A DNA stretch of 64,000 nucleotides. It comes from Tetrahymena elliotti 4EA. Lineage: Eukaryota > Ciliophora > Oligohymenophorea > Hymenostomatida > Tetrahymenidae. The notes under the pieces are model-generated. The model was not told the origin of the DNA and ran no database searches. It was given only the letters and a program-made list of their open reading frames with translations. Below, piece by piece: positions 1-13,400 of this stretch (its first letter is position 1; each line of letters starts with the position of its first letter). The stretch spans positions 682,001-746,000 of the forward strand of contig JH720314.1 in the NCBI GenBank assembly GCA_000231825.2. The letters run 5' to 3'. The position numbers were made by a program, and so were the translations under genes.

Positions 1-1
1 G

Positions 2-325
2 AAAAACGATTTAGATTTGAAAGAAACTATTGTTGAAAAGCTTTAAAAGGAAATTAATACAGTAAATGAATAAATTGAAATGAAAAAGCAATTCTCAAGA
101 GAATAAATAGAAAAAACTATCAAAGAGTAAAGAGAAGAAAAATTGCATTGGGATGCTGAAAGAGATGCACAAATTCGCCATATTTAAGAACTTGAGCGTG
201 CACTTAGAGCCAGTCATACTGAGAATTCTCGTCTAAGAGGAGAATACTAAAGATTAGCTGAAACTGTTTAATCAAATCTAAATAAAGCAGTTTACGAAAC
301 ATTTACAACAAATAAATATTTTTGA
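2..325 (+). CDS. C-terminal end of a coiled-coil protein (5' end outside window)
   Basis: An open frame enters from the left edge in frame 2 and stops at TGA 323-325, giving 107 residues with TAA/TAG read as Gln. The peptide is rich in Glu, Lys, Gln and Arg with a heptad-like pattern (for example KETIVEKLQKEINTVNEQIE) and ends ...VYETFTTNKYF. It looks like the end of a long coiled coil, as in cytoskeletal or ciliary proteins. The family cannot be named from this fragment. Confidence 0.75.
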
Positions 326-621
326 ATAAATTCATAACAATTTTGTATATTCTTTTTTCTATTTTTGATAAAATAATATTTTCTTAAAAAATAAAAATTA
401 AATTTTTTAAAAATTTCGAGTTATTATTATTTTTTTAATTGTATTATCAACTTTAATTTATGTGGTTAGAATCAATCTTTTTATTTTTATTATTAATTAA
501 TTAAGAATTTCTAATTGATAAAGTAATTTATATCTTTTGCAATTAATCTTGAAATTAAATTTTAGTCTGATTTTAACGGTATAATTGCTTTTAAGCCTTC
601 AATAAATCACTTTAATCCCAA
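326..621. other. Intergenic A+T-rich spacer
   Basis: About 300 bp of A+T-rich sequence between two plus-strand genes. It should hold the 3' processing signal of the first gene and the promoter of the second. I see no coding frame or RNA structure in it. Confidence 0.6.
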
Positions 622-2808
622 ATGAAAATCAATCCGAATAGCTTTTTAAATTAGCTTTTTAGCTATAATTCTCATCATGATAGAGACTTAGATGTTAATT
701 TTATAGAAGACGATGATATAATTATGTTTTATAAGCAAAAATCCAATAAATTAGGAGCATTTTTTGATTAAGATAAGATATTGAATTTTACTGATGATCA
801 AACTGGGCTAATAACTAAGTAAATTATAGTTCAATCAAATATCACTTCAAAATAAAATTATTTTTTGACATAAAGATAATCTTTTGAAAAAGGGATATAC
901 AATGAAGTAGAAAATATATAAAATGAATTATAAGAGATTCAAGAAAAGAGAGAATCTGCATAAAAAATTATTGAAGAAAAGAAAACTTGGTAATTAATTA
1001 ATAAATTATGAATGCTAAATATCTGATCATGTTTATTTTGTATTAGGTGGTAATTAAGAAAATAGCTTATGCCTCAATAATAGAAACATAATTTTGAAGA
1101 TGAAAATTATATAATGCCAGAAGCAAGATTTTTTGTCAAGGTTGTTTGCGTGGAGAAGAGCAACCCAAATGCAAATAATTCTACTTTTTCTAATAAAAAT
1201 GAAATGATTTGCATATAAATTGATATTGATGATGCATCATATGCAACAGAAGAGAGAGTATTTGACCAGGGAATATGCTAATTTTAAAATAATATATTTA
1301 CACTGTAAAAATAATTAGATAATCTAAATCTAATAGATAATTTAATGTTTTTATAATTTAATAAATAGACCTATTTCAAAGGGGTATGAAAAAATATACT
1401 TAAAAATTGTTGAGCCTGAGTAATTGAATTAGTATCTTAAAACACATTAATAAGAATTTTTTTCAATATCTAAAGGTATTAAGAAGTAAAAGCATCTATT
1501 CAGTTAAAGCTAAGTGACTTCAAAGATTAGAAAATACATAAAAGAACTTATCATTTAAAACCTAAGAAATTTAAAGACATTCAATATGAAATTCATACAA
1601 GAATATTTTATTAATATAATTCCGTAAATAAAATTTCAAATGCCTAAATTATAAAACTTGCATTTTATTTAGATTTTTAAGTAAAAATGTTTTTTTAACT
1701 TATGAAAAGTACACATTCAATCAGGAGAAGCTAACTATGAGATAAGAAACTTATTAAAATATAATTAAGAAATTAGATAAAAGAGAGAATAGATTAAGGG
1801 AAAGATTGATTGGATTGCAAAGTAATTAGAAAGAGTTTTTAAATCTTCTAATATTTTTGTTTTAAAAAAAAAGATAACCAAAATTATTAATTATTGGAGC
1901 ATTTAGATATTATATGCTTTGAAAATTAAGATGATATCTAATCTAATCATGACATTGTTATTAAGGTTTCTAAAGATTTTGATTCTGAAACTGCTTCGAT
2001 TTACAATGAATAAGTTTAAGCAGAAAGTATATATTATTTTTTTGCAAAACTTTTTTTAACAAAATTATCTGAAAAGTATTTTTTTAGAATGAAGAAGAAG
2101 AAACTAGAGAATTCTAAAGACTTAAGCTATATTCTGATGCACCTACACCTGAAAGGGAATAAGGAAACTTTTCTTTTGATAATATGTCAGATGAAGGAGG
2201 AATAGCTAATCACTTAAATCAGTAAATGCTAAATCAAATGCTTGGCTCAAGAAGAGGGTCTCAACTTACAGCAGATGGTGGTACAACTACAAGTTCTCCA
2301 TTTAAATTAAATTTATCATAGGTATTTTCAATAAACTTATAAATATTCTCAATTTTTTAAAAATATGATAAATAGAATCTTGTAAATGAAGTAGGACAAT
2401 TTACAAGTCCAAGATTTAATGAAGCTACAACAGGTAGATAATCTTTGTAAAATCCTTTGTTGGCTGAGTAAATAAATAAATAATTTAAATTAATTTAAAG
2501 TTAAAATTTTATTGTATAAAAGTGATAGATAAAGTAAGACACTGCTAGAGCTTAAAGCTCTGAGTTTAGAAACAAGAAATTTAAACGATAACATAGAAAT
2601 GAAAAAAAATAAAATTTAATAAGAAAGGAATGTAAAGAATTCAATTTATTAAGAGTTATCTAAGATGAGTCAACAAGAGTTATTTCAATTTAGGATATTT
2701 GCTAAAGGATTATACTAATTAAATAGACTTAATAAACAGTAATAAGAACAAGAAAATTTAAATATCAAAAATTAAAATAAAAAATATAATAACAATAGAA
2801 TTAAATGA
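622..2808 (+). CDS. Unrecognised multi-exon protein with coiled-coil C-terminus
   Basis: ATG 622 starts MKINPNSFLNQLFSYNSHHD. A phase-consistent model has introns 990-1046, 1305-1368, 1681-1741, 1822-1873, about 2014-2087, 2322-2375 and 2468-2522, ending at TGA 2806-2808; this gives about 589 residues. The acceptor used after 1681 and the fifth intron (donor at 2014 or 2027) are the least certain points. The N-terminal third ends in a Glu/Lys/Gln helix. The middle contains ARFFVKVVCVEKSNPN, which could be a beta-sandwich strand. The last exon is rich in Lys, Gln and Asn and looks like a coiled coil. I recognise no family. The introns are clearly more A+T-rich than the exons. Confidence 0.6.
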
Positions 2809-3018
2809 TATCTTAATCATGCACATTTCTGTATTTTTATATATGAAATAAGCAAACTTAATTCTACAATATATTAATTTCATTTTTTTTAAATTCAAAA
2901 TATTGTTAAAGAATTTATTGAAGAAGAAAATAAATTATAATTTGATAATGTACTTGAAACTAATATACATATTTATATTTTAAAATGATTAATTTGAACA
3001 ATAAAAATAATATCTAAT

Positions 3019-6000
3019 TCAATTCTCTGATTTATTTTCATATTTAATTTTTCCTAATTCAGCACTTTTAGATACAAATTTTTGGAAGTCAGCATTTAGG
3101 TTTGGGTGGAGGAAATTAGAATTAGCTTTTGGTGTTAGTAAGTTTATTTGGTCTTCTAATTAGTTTTCATCTGTTATTTTTTCAAATTTATCAGTGAAGA
3201 AAATACTTTTTCTTTGAGCATTTTTTTGAGATAAGAGATTTTTTTCAGAGTTAAAAATAGGGAGTTAGTTTTCTGATGTAGGAGCTAGATCAATTCTAGG
3301 TATAGATTGTTAAACTTTATGATTTTAATCATTTTAATTGGTTGATTAAATATCAAAATTTTAGCTTATTTTAACATCACTGACAGGAGAAGAATAAACT
3401 ATCTGATAAGTTGGTTGTGGTTTTTGACTATTTTGATTTTAAGATTTACTTATGTTATTAACTAAATTTACATTATCTGTAACAGCTCCACTTCTCTTTA
3501 AGTTTAATTTGCTCACAGCCATCAGTGTTTTCTTTTTACGGATATTTGATTAATGAATTCTCTGTACTATGGCTTTGAACTTACGCTTTTTGTTAATTTA
3601 ATTAATAACAACATTCAGGTTGTTATAAACAAAGTAGTTTTTAAATAGTTTGAACTTATCAAATTCTTCAACAGATTCTCTAATTGTTTTTAAATGGAAG
3701 TAATCTTTATCTAAAATGTCTATGGGAGCAGAGTTGAGATCATTTTGTGCTTAATTTCCATTTTAACTAGGATTTCCTGTATTTTAGTGGACAATCAAAT
3801 GATTGCTTCCTGGAGCAGGAATACTTTCTTATGATTTTCTATGGTTTTCCAAGATAACTTTCACAGGCATTCCAGGAGAGTTGTTTGTAGTAATTGTATC
3901 AGTTCTTTTTAACTTAATAAGTTGTTTTCCAATTTATTATCTTGCAGTTATTTCCATATTATTTCTACTGTTTTGTCTATGCAAGTTGGCATTATTACAT
4001 TAAGGGTTATAGTAATGATGCTAAACTTAATGTTGCTGATTTGAATAGTTTTGTGTTAATTAATTTAAATTATAGTTGTTGCTATCAGGTAAAATGCAAG
4101 GTGATGATTTCAGCTAATCCTGCTTAAGATTTGTTAATGAAGGGTTGTTTGATCTCTACCCATAACTAGAAGCTGGCTTTTTAGGGCTATTTTAGAAAGA
4201 ATTCATATGGTTACTTTAATGAGACTATTTACAAGGACTATCTTAAAAGGATCTATTGATTCTCTTTTCTTCTAACTAGCTAATAGATGCTATGCTAGAT
4301 AGTTACAATTGAATGTTCTTTTAAAATTTATTTGTATGTACTTCAGGTTGAATTACTTCATTATCATCTTTATTGAAATGATTGTAATGATTGAATTTAC
4401 TTATATTTGAGGTATTCAATACACTATTTTTAGGACTTTATATGCTTAATAAGTCATTTGGTTTTGATTAAAGATTTTTCTTAAATTACTTATAATCGGT
4501 TATGATTTCTTCATCATCTCTAATTATTTTTATCTGAGGTTTAGTATCAGAAATTTTATTTTATTTTTTTTATTTTTGATAGCCTGAGGAGGATATAGAA
4601 GAATCTTCATCAGATGAACTTGATGATTAACTACTGTCAAGATCACTATTTTCCTGATTATTTTTATCTTACTATTTAATTTTATTTATTAAATCTGAAT
4701 TAATTTAGAACGTGCTAGGTCTTAAAGCTCTAAAAGTATTTGTTTAGTCATGAATATGAGTATCGTTTAGATTTGTTATTCCATTTTAAGAATTATTGTC
4801 ATAAGGGATGCCATATTTATCACTAGTCATTTAAGTTGTTTGATTTTCATGGTAATTTGTCATCTAGCTGTTATTAGTATTCTATTCTTGGTTAAATACA
4901 GGTACTTTAAGTAACCTCAGAGCTGGTGTAGTAGACTCAGAAGATCTTTGTTTTTATCTCATACTGTTATTTTCTTATGCTGGAGGTGGTGATTCAGGAG
5001 TTTTAATATCAATTTTAAGATTATTGTATGGCTAATCAATAAATGAAGGTTATTAAAATTTATATTATTTATCAATGTCATCTTCATTGATATTTCTTTA
5101 TTCTTCTTACTATTATTATTGTTAATCAATAAAACTTAGTTAAGGTTTGGCATACTCTTTTGAGGAATCATTCAATGATTTGTTAAAAAATAGAGACTCT
5201 TATTTATTTTAATTAGATTTTTTTTGGTATTCTAAATTATAAGTTTATTATTCTTGACTCTAATTTATTTAAGAAAAGTTAATCTTTTATGGAGAATTAG
5301 CCAAAGATAAAATTTCCTCAATAGATGTGATATTTTCTTTTTAATTGTAATCATCTAAAACAGTTTTAAATTAATTATCATAATAGTTTTACTTTTTCTT
5401 TAAGAGCTAATAATTATTCTAAAGCATTTCTTTTATGTGAGACGATTTGCCTCTTTCAGGACTATCAAAAATATTGTTTTACTTGTTTTAATTAGTCTTT
5501 TATTATTGTAAGATGTACATTTTCTACATGTCCAAAACGTTTGGCTTAATCTTTTAAAAATTTATGTTCTTAATATTTTTCCATGAATTCTAAGATTAAA
5601 TTTAGCTGAGGGATTTAACTACATCAAATTTTTCATCTGTATCGTTAAATGAGTTAAAATTTTCTTTAGTTTAGTTGATGTTTAAATAATTTTATGAGGT
5701 TTAGAAATCATTTTTCTCTGATTTAAAATTGTAATTTTAATCTTACTAAATTCTTTCTTTGTTTCCTATTTTAAATGAATTTTAAAAAGTGTCCACCTTA
5801 AGCTTTCTTTAGTCTCTTTAATGTTTACTATTAGAATATTAGGTTAAATAATTTATGTTTTCTCCACTTAGATTTTATTTCTCAAAATTATCATTGAACT
5901 AATTATTCAATACATTCATTTAGGGGTTGAGGTTGTTGTAATCATCATTTTGCGATTCTTCTTTCATAGATTTATTATGGATATTGCTTAAAGGTGGTGA

Positions 6001-9000
6001 AGCAATAAAAGGAATATCATTTTTTTAATTGGTATGGTCATTCTTTTAGTGTACATTATTTTCTTTTTCATTGTTTTAGAGCTTGGTTGACTTTTATTGA
6101 GGAGATTGATTAAATTGACAGTCTTCAGAGTTTACTTTTGCATTTAAATTTGTTTATTTGTAAAATTTAGACTTGCTGTCTTATTTCAAACAAGGATGTG
6201 TTCCATTACTATTTGGCTCATTCTAATACCATGAAACACCAGCTTTATTTGTACTACTTCTGCTAAAATGCTTACTTGCTCCTCTTATCAAAAGAGTGTT
6301 TAACTTAGATAATCTTGGCTAATGCTTTGGAGTTTCAGCAGCTATAAAACTATTATTTAACACAAATCCTTTCTCAATGGCTGTACTTTTTTGCTTTTAA
6401 ACTACTTAATGAGAATTCTATTAATAAGTACTAGGGTAAGAATCTAAAGAATTTTCATCAGAATATCCTTCAAAATCAAATTCTATTTTAATCAAATAAA
6501 AAATCATTTAATTAATTGATTTATTTTATTAAAAAGTTACAAGAATTTTCAAATTCATTTTGCAACTGTTCATTGTACAATTTAAAATGCAACCTCATAA
6601 CACATTGCTTTAAGTATTGTGCTTATTTCAGTGTTTTATTTGATCTAAAATCCTTTCTTTGTTATTGGTTGTTCCTCTCCTAATCATAATATAGATTAAA
6701 GTTGTGTAAAATCTTAACTTTATTAGGGATAAAATTAACTAAAGGACATTGTTTTAACCTATGTTCATAACTAAAACAGCTAAAACATTTATGATCTAAA
6801 CCTTTAGATTTCTGATACAAATTTAGATTATCTTTTGTTTATAAAACCTATTCATAATCTTCTGGGAACTGCTTTACAATTTCAATAAAATCATCATATT
6901 CAACATACACCAAATCTGTAACATTAACAGCTCTGGCACAATTTTCCCTTGTTTACCCACTGAAAAATTCAATTTCACCAAATATTTACCCTTCCTAAAT
7001 AAAACAAATATATTATTGATAAAATAAATTAAGAAATGAATTACCTTTAAGTTACAAAGATTATGATAATTCTAGCTTTCTTACTTCATATTGAGCATCA
7101 TTTGAACTATATATTTTTTAAAGATTTGATATTTTTAAGCATTTATTTACTCACTAATTAATTTTACCTTCTCCTTTTAAAATAAAATACATTTTATTTC
7201 CTGGATCATTTTCTCTAAAAATCATTTCTTCTGGTCCAAATCTCATTTCTTTCATTTTTAAAGCCAATTAGTTCAAGAATCTTTGGCTGAAGTGAAGATC
7301 GAATAGCTTTTTAGATTTTAGCAATCTTCCATACATATCAATAAATACTTCCTCTTTTAAAGAAGAGGCCAATTTTTGCAATAGTTAAGCTCCTTCATTT
7401 GTATCTTCTTACTATTCCTTATTTAAATAACCAAAATATTTTCTCACTTTTACTTTGAGCTTTTGGTTTAATTTTCTCTTATTTAAATATGTTTCAATTT
7501 TTCCCATTTATGATCTAAATTCACTGCTTCTTTTAGAGATATCCTTCAATATTTCACCTATTAAGCTTACTGAAAAAGCAAAGATAACTGTACTAAGAAG
7601 ACCTACTGAAGTAGCAAATACTTACTCAACTTTACAAAAATAAAATTTTTAATTATTCAATTTAAAGTATTAAATGATACTTTCTGTTTTAGGTGTAATA
7701 TCACCATACCCAAGAGTTGTCATAGTAACAATAGTCCAATAAATACACTTGATATATTACTTAAAAAATTATAAATTATGCCCTTCTTCAACAGTCCCAA
7801 TCCAAGTAATCGAATATCCTACACTGTATTCAAATATAGCAATTTTATTCCATGCACAGGCTATCAAATGAGCCAAGCACATTATAAAAGCCATTAACTT
7901 AAATAATTAAAACAAACCCCTTGAGACATTTTTCAGTTAAACTCTATCTTCAATATCTTAAATTAGCTAGATTATATCAAAAAATCTAAAAATTATAAAC
8001 AGCTTCAATAAGGCAATCTTAAAGTATATTCCAGCCATAAAAGGAACAATAATAAATAAATCTTGCCTAATATTTATTTTAAAAAGCATAAAAAAAATGA
8101 TTAAAATAAATATAAAATTATTTTTCATTTAATTTACCAAAACATCTTCTACAGATAATTTTTTATGATTTCTTTTCTATCATTAATAATGAGTCCATTT
8201 ATGTAGATAGCTATATTATTGTTATATATTACTATGAAAATATCTTTTAATTAAGAAAAAAAAAATACCGGTGTTCATACGCAAGAAGATTTCAAAAGAA
8301 AAAACTAGAAGAGAAAAGTGATAGGTAGTCAAATATAAGGCAAGATATTCCTAGCTGTTAATAGAGTATGACAACTCTATAGGAATATACAAAAGGTTTA
8401 AGATAATAAAAAGTAGCAAAATAATATCAATGCAGATCTTGATGAGAGAATTCTAATTAATTATTTCAAAAAAAATTTAAAAATAAATATTTCAGTTAAT
8501 ATTTACTGGCTATATTAGCATATTCACTCTAAAAAGATTTAATAATTTTTTTCTAAAAAAGGAGTTTCCTTTATTGAAAACTTTGGACACTTATCCTTTA
8601 AATAGATAGTAAAAAAAATTAGAATATACTAATCATAATTTAACGAAGTAGAATTTTTCAGAATGTTTTCTCTATGTTGAAAGATTATAATAATTTAAAT
8701 TTACTGTTTAATTTATTCGTTGATCTCTATATGATCGATGGCTATGTTTTTTAAAAATAAATTAGCATTAAAATAGAGAAATTACATCAAAGTATTTTTT
8801 TGATAAATCAAAACTAACAGAACTTAAGGCCGTTTTTTTATCAAAAGTAATTTAAACATTTATCTGTAAATATTAATAATATAAGATATACTTGAACATT
8901 TAAGCGATTTTAATAGTAGTAGTAATAATAATCTGAAGCTTGATCTGAAATAATATTAAATTGTTGCAATTCCATCTGTTTAAACCTTAGCAAAGAGCTG

Positions 9001-9431
9001 CTTTACTTCAGGATGTTTACAAATTTTTTTGTATAAATCGAAATGAAAAACCCCTTCAGTTTGTTGTAAATAGAATTTGACAAATTTTATTAGACAAAAT
9101 TAAAAGTCTGAGAGTGCTTTAATACCCCTGAAATTGGCTCCTTGGATTACAAAAAAGAAGGCTCCCTTTATTTATTGAGTTGTCTTGAAAATATGCTCTC
9201 CTTCTGATTTTTAGGGCTAGTTTCATTTTATTTTTGAGATTGATTAGTCTTTATTTACTAATTCTACTCATTTTAAGATTTATTAGCTGAAACATTTGAA
9301 CAAACATTTTGACTTAGATTCTAGCTTACACTATGATTAATTATAGGGTTAAGACTAAACTAAGAAGATTGTACAAATCTCTATTATCCTTTTAAATCTG
9401 GATTACTACTTGCGTAGTTCTCTTCAGCCAT
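3019..9431 (-). CDS. Cyclic-nucleotide-binding-domain K+ channel (EAG/CNG type) with very long C-terminal tail, paralogue 1
   Basis: Predicted membrane K+ channel. ATG is at 9431 (MAEENYASSNPDLKG); the first exon (9431-8892, 180 aa) is Ser/Gln/Asn-rich. The exons between about 8891 and 8507 are not resolved. S1-S3 are read at 8450-8010 (KICIDIILLLFIILNLLYIP), the pore at about 7760-7700 with filter TTLGYGD, then S6 and the C-linker, and a CNB domain at 7250-6850 (GNKMYFILKGE, FGEIEFFSG). A conserved Cys/His cluster follows (HKCFSCFSYEHRLKQC), as in other ciliate channels of this kind. Phase-checked introns are 8453-8506, 8211-8268, 8067-8137, 7630-7680, 7107-7167, 6995-7044 and 6483-6540. The tail from 6482 to TGA at 3021-3019 is open, low-complexity and over 1,100 residues. 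The neighbour at 10474-15063 is a tandem paralogue. The channel identity is firm; the single-gene status of the tail is inferred from its unbroken frame. Confidence 0.85.
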
Positions 9432-10473
9432 GTATGTATGTGTTTATTCAAACTATGTTTAAATTTCTCTACTTTACTAAATGTTTTTTGCTTGACTTTT
9501 TTACTTTTTAGGATATCAATATGTTAACTAATTAATTTTCAAATTCTAAAATTAATCAATCAACGAAAACTTTCACAACTCAAATTTTTTCTTTATCTAT
9601 ACGATAGCAAGAAAGTATCAATTAAATCAAGATTCTTCAAGAGTATTTTGCATTTTGATAAATATCTAGTTAATTTTTAAAAAATTTAACTTTTTTTAAG
9701 GAATTTCTTTTTATGAGCTTAAAAATAATTAATACCAATAAATATTTTACAAAATATTTTTTAAGATTAATTAAAATTATTTTTGATCATCTAAATATTA
9801 TTTATTTCAACATAATAGAAAAGCTCTTATAATTAAAAATAAAAAATTAATGATTATATTGAATTAGATTCTACTTTTTTTTGTTGGAGACTATTCTTTT
9901 ATTCATAAAATTAATTGATATTATAAATTTAATTCTATTAATCTTGAAGAAAAAAACAATATTTATTTTAAAAGAGTTTCAGAACTATTTCTTACAAACA
10001 AACAAATAAACATTTTATAATTATGTTTTGTGGAATGCATCTATTATTGTTCTTATGATAAGTTTGATACTTTTTTAAATAAATTTATATTTTTATTAAA
10101 TTATTTTTTTATTTTAAACATCATTTAAAACTAAGAGGTATTAGACAAATTCCCCCAAAATAATTTGATAATTTCCAAAGATTCGATTTATTGTTTAGCT
10201 AAATGAAGATGAATATTAAAGTTGTGTATTGAATAGGACTCGAGAATAAATATCAAAAATCTTAATTTAAAAGAAATGCTTTAATATAAAAATATTTGCT
10301 TGATTGTATTTTAAAAATAAATTTATATACAAAAAATAAATAGATTGAACTCGGTATTAATTACAACAAAATTTAGTTTTTTTTTAGATAATTAGTTTTA
10401 TATAGCTTTAAGAAAATTTCTATCAAAATATTTGGAAAAATTTTTAAAATGTGTGTAAAATGGATTATCAGAG
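9432..10473. other. Intergenic spacer between tandem channel genes
   Basis: About 1 kb of A+T-rich sequence with frequent TGA in all frames. It holds the promoter side of the 3019-9431 gene and the 3' flank of its upstream paralogue. I see no further gene. Confidence 0.6.
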
Positions 10474-13400
10474 TCAGAAATTAAGCTTGTTAAAGATAGC
10501 TAATTTCTTCCTGACTTATGCTTTTTTTCTTATAATCATAGTTTTGTATCCTAATGTTTTTCTTCTCTACAAGTTGTATTTATTTATAGATATACTGTAA
10601 TTATTTTGAGGGAAATATATTTCAAAAAGCTTCATTTTGTCAAAGCTGGAAATAAAGAGGTCTTTTTCATTTAAATCTATTTCACTGCTAAACTTTATGA
10701 AATCTTAATTATTATACATATCTTGCTATTTTTTGTTGTTTTCGTTATCTGAAGAAAGCTTTGAATGGTTAGATGTACTCTTTTTTTATGATTCATCATC
10801 ACTACTTTTTGCAATATACTCTTTATTTAGAGATCTACTCATATTCATATTTCGGCTTGATTCATATTATTCTTCTTAAATTTGCACTACTTTTAAAGTT
10901 TTTAAGTGCTTTTTCAATGAATCTGATGGTTTAAGTTTATTCCAAACCTACATTTTAGGTTATCTTTAAATATTTTTTAATGATCCAAATCCTTCAGTTA
11001 GTTATTAAAAAGAAGTTTAGCTTTTATCAAATGTGCGGGGGGGGATAGGACTTATATATCCAGCTAAATCGTTCTCACTTACAATTGCACTTTCACTATT
11101 TTTTGTTTTGTTTACTTAAATTGGAGATATTTTCTAAGCACTAAAATCATTGATTTATGAAATGTTAATTTTTGGTATTTCTTATTGACTAAGAATCTTG
11201 TTATCTGATATTAAAGTTAAATTTTTTTCATCACTTGAAATTGCATTTTAATAATTCTAGCTATAAGGAGCTATATTTCCATTCTTCAACTTTTTAAGTG
11301 AAGAATATTGAATGTGGTTAGTAAAGACTTTCAAAGCTTTTCCTTATTTATGATGCTTTTTATGATGACTATTTTATGGTGTTTCATTATAAAATTTGAA
11401 TTCATAAGAATCTGCCAAAGAATCTAAATTTTCTTAGCTATCTAGGTGCTTATCGCCATTAATTTTATCTTATTTATCAGAATTACTTTAATTTATATTA
11501 TCTTAATCTTGGCTTTTTTCCAAAAAATGGGCTTTTATTTTGTTCCGTTTATTATCTAATCGAATGTCCCTTGGCCTTTTGAGATCTAAAAACATAGGTT
11601 TTGGAGAAATAGCTGTATTTTTTTAAGCAGAAATAGGGGAAAATAAGTTATCTTCTGTTGTAAGGATTCCATAGTTAGCATAGTTTGACTTGTTAAATTA
11701 CCCAGAGTATTCGTCATAGTAATCTTTATCAGTAAATTAAGTAATTTGATATTGATTATCTGTAGCATTATAATCATTCTTATGATTACTTTGGGTATTT
11801 TACTTAAAAATGTTGTTTTATTTTTCATCATCTTTCCTATTTATATACATTCTTCTAGGATTTGCTAAAATAGCTTAAGACTCAAGCATTTAATTAGATT
11901 CATTTTGTTATTTATATGAAGGCTCCTCTACCTCAGATTTGTTTTCTTCTCCATCACTTTCTACTCGTCTGATATTGAAATCGTCTTCCTTCATATACTT
12001 GGCAAATTGAGATACTTTTTGCGGTTTCTTTGATTAATTAACTTAAGATAGTTTTTTCACATTTGTTCTTTAAAAGAAATCATTAGTAAATTGAGGAGAT
12101 ATTGAGCTAATCATGCTTACTGCTGCTCTAGAAATTTCAGCTTCTTCATTAACATTATTAATATTTTCATCACTATAGCTTATTGATAAATCTTAAGAGT
12201 CCATATCTATTTAAAATAAATAATTTTATTAATAAATTACTAAACAAACCAAATTAATACCAGATAATTCTTCCTATAAATCTTGAGCTTTAGCATACTT
12301 CGAGGCTAAAAATATAGATTTTACTACAGAATCATACACAGTCTTTTAACTTTTGAGCGCATTTGTTTTTTTTCTTTATCTCTATCTTATAAAGATCGCT
12401 CGTTTTTAATCTTGATATTTAGTGAACAAATTCAAAACCTTTTATTTATTCCTTACATAATTAACATATTAACAATTTCTTAATGTGTGAGTGAAGCTAT
12501 TGCAACTCACACATTTATGGTCTAAACCCTCTATGTTTGAGTATAAATTAATATTATCTTTCATAAAGCAGTACTATTCCTGAAATAAAAATAATTTTTT
12601 AATTTAGACAAATAAAAAGAAAATTGGATACATAATCTTTTGGAAAATGTTAGATGACATGTAAAAAATCTTTCTTTTTAAGAACTGCTAATGATGTAAC
12701 GTTTGCTGTTACAGCGGTATATTCTGATTCACATTCCCCGAAGAATTAAATTTCTCCAATCAATTAACCTTTGGTGAAGGTTCTAAGTACATCTAAATTT
12801 CTTTATTTCATTTAAACTTTTAAATTAATTATGAATAATAATAAGAGGTAAGTTAATCTTGAAAAAAGAAATTTTAAATTCTAGAAAAGAGATGATTGAA
12901 TGTAAAATAAAATGATAACAACTATTACCTTTCCCTTTCATTACAAAAAATATAGAATCTGACTACTCTTTCTCTTTGAAAAGAACTTCTTCAGGACCTA
13001 GTCTTCTTTCTCTTATAACCAAAGAAAGCTCTTTTAAAAATTAAGAAGAAAAATGCAAATTGAATATTTTTTTTTGATTCAAAACTCTTCCATAGACATC
13101 TGAATAAACTTCTTCTTTCAGAGATAAAGGTAAATTTTAAATCAGCTAACTGCTCTATTCATTATCTTCCATAGATTCTTTATTAAGATATTCAAAATAT
13201 TTTCTCACTTTCACTTAAGTGAGCTAGTTTAATCCTCTTTTTCTCATGTAAGTATCAATTAAACTCATTTGATATTTAAATAGTTGCTACTTTTTGCCCA
13301 TCTCTTTCAAAATTTCTCCAATTGAATTCATAGTGTAAGCAAAGAGGATACAGCTTATCTAAGTAATCAGTATTACGAACAGCTTTTCTTCTAGTTTATA

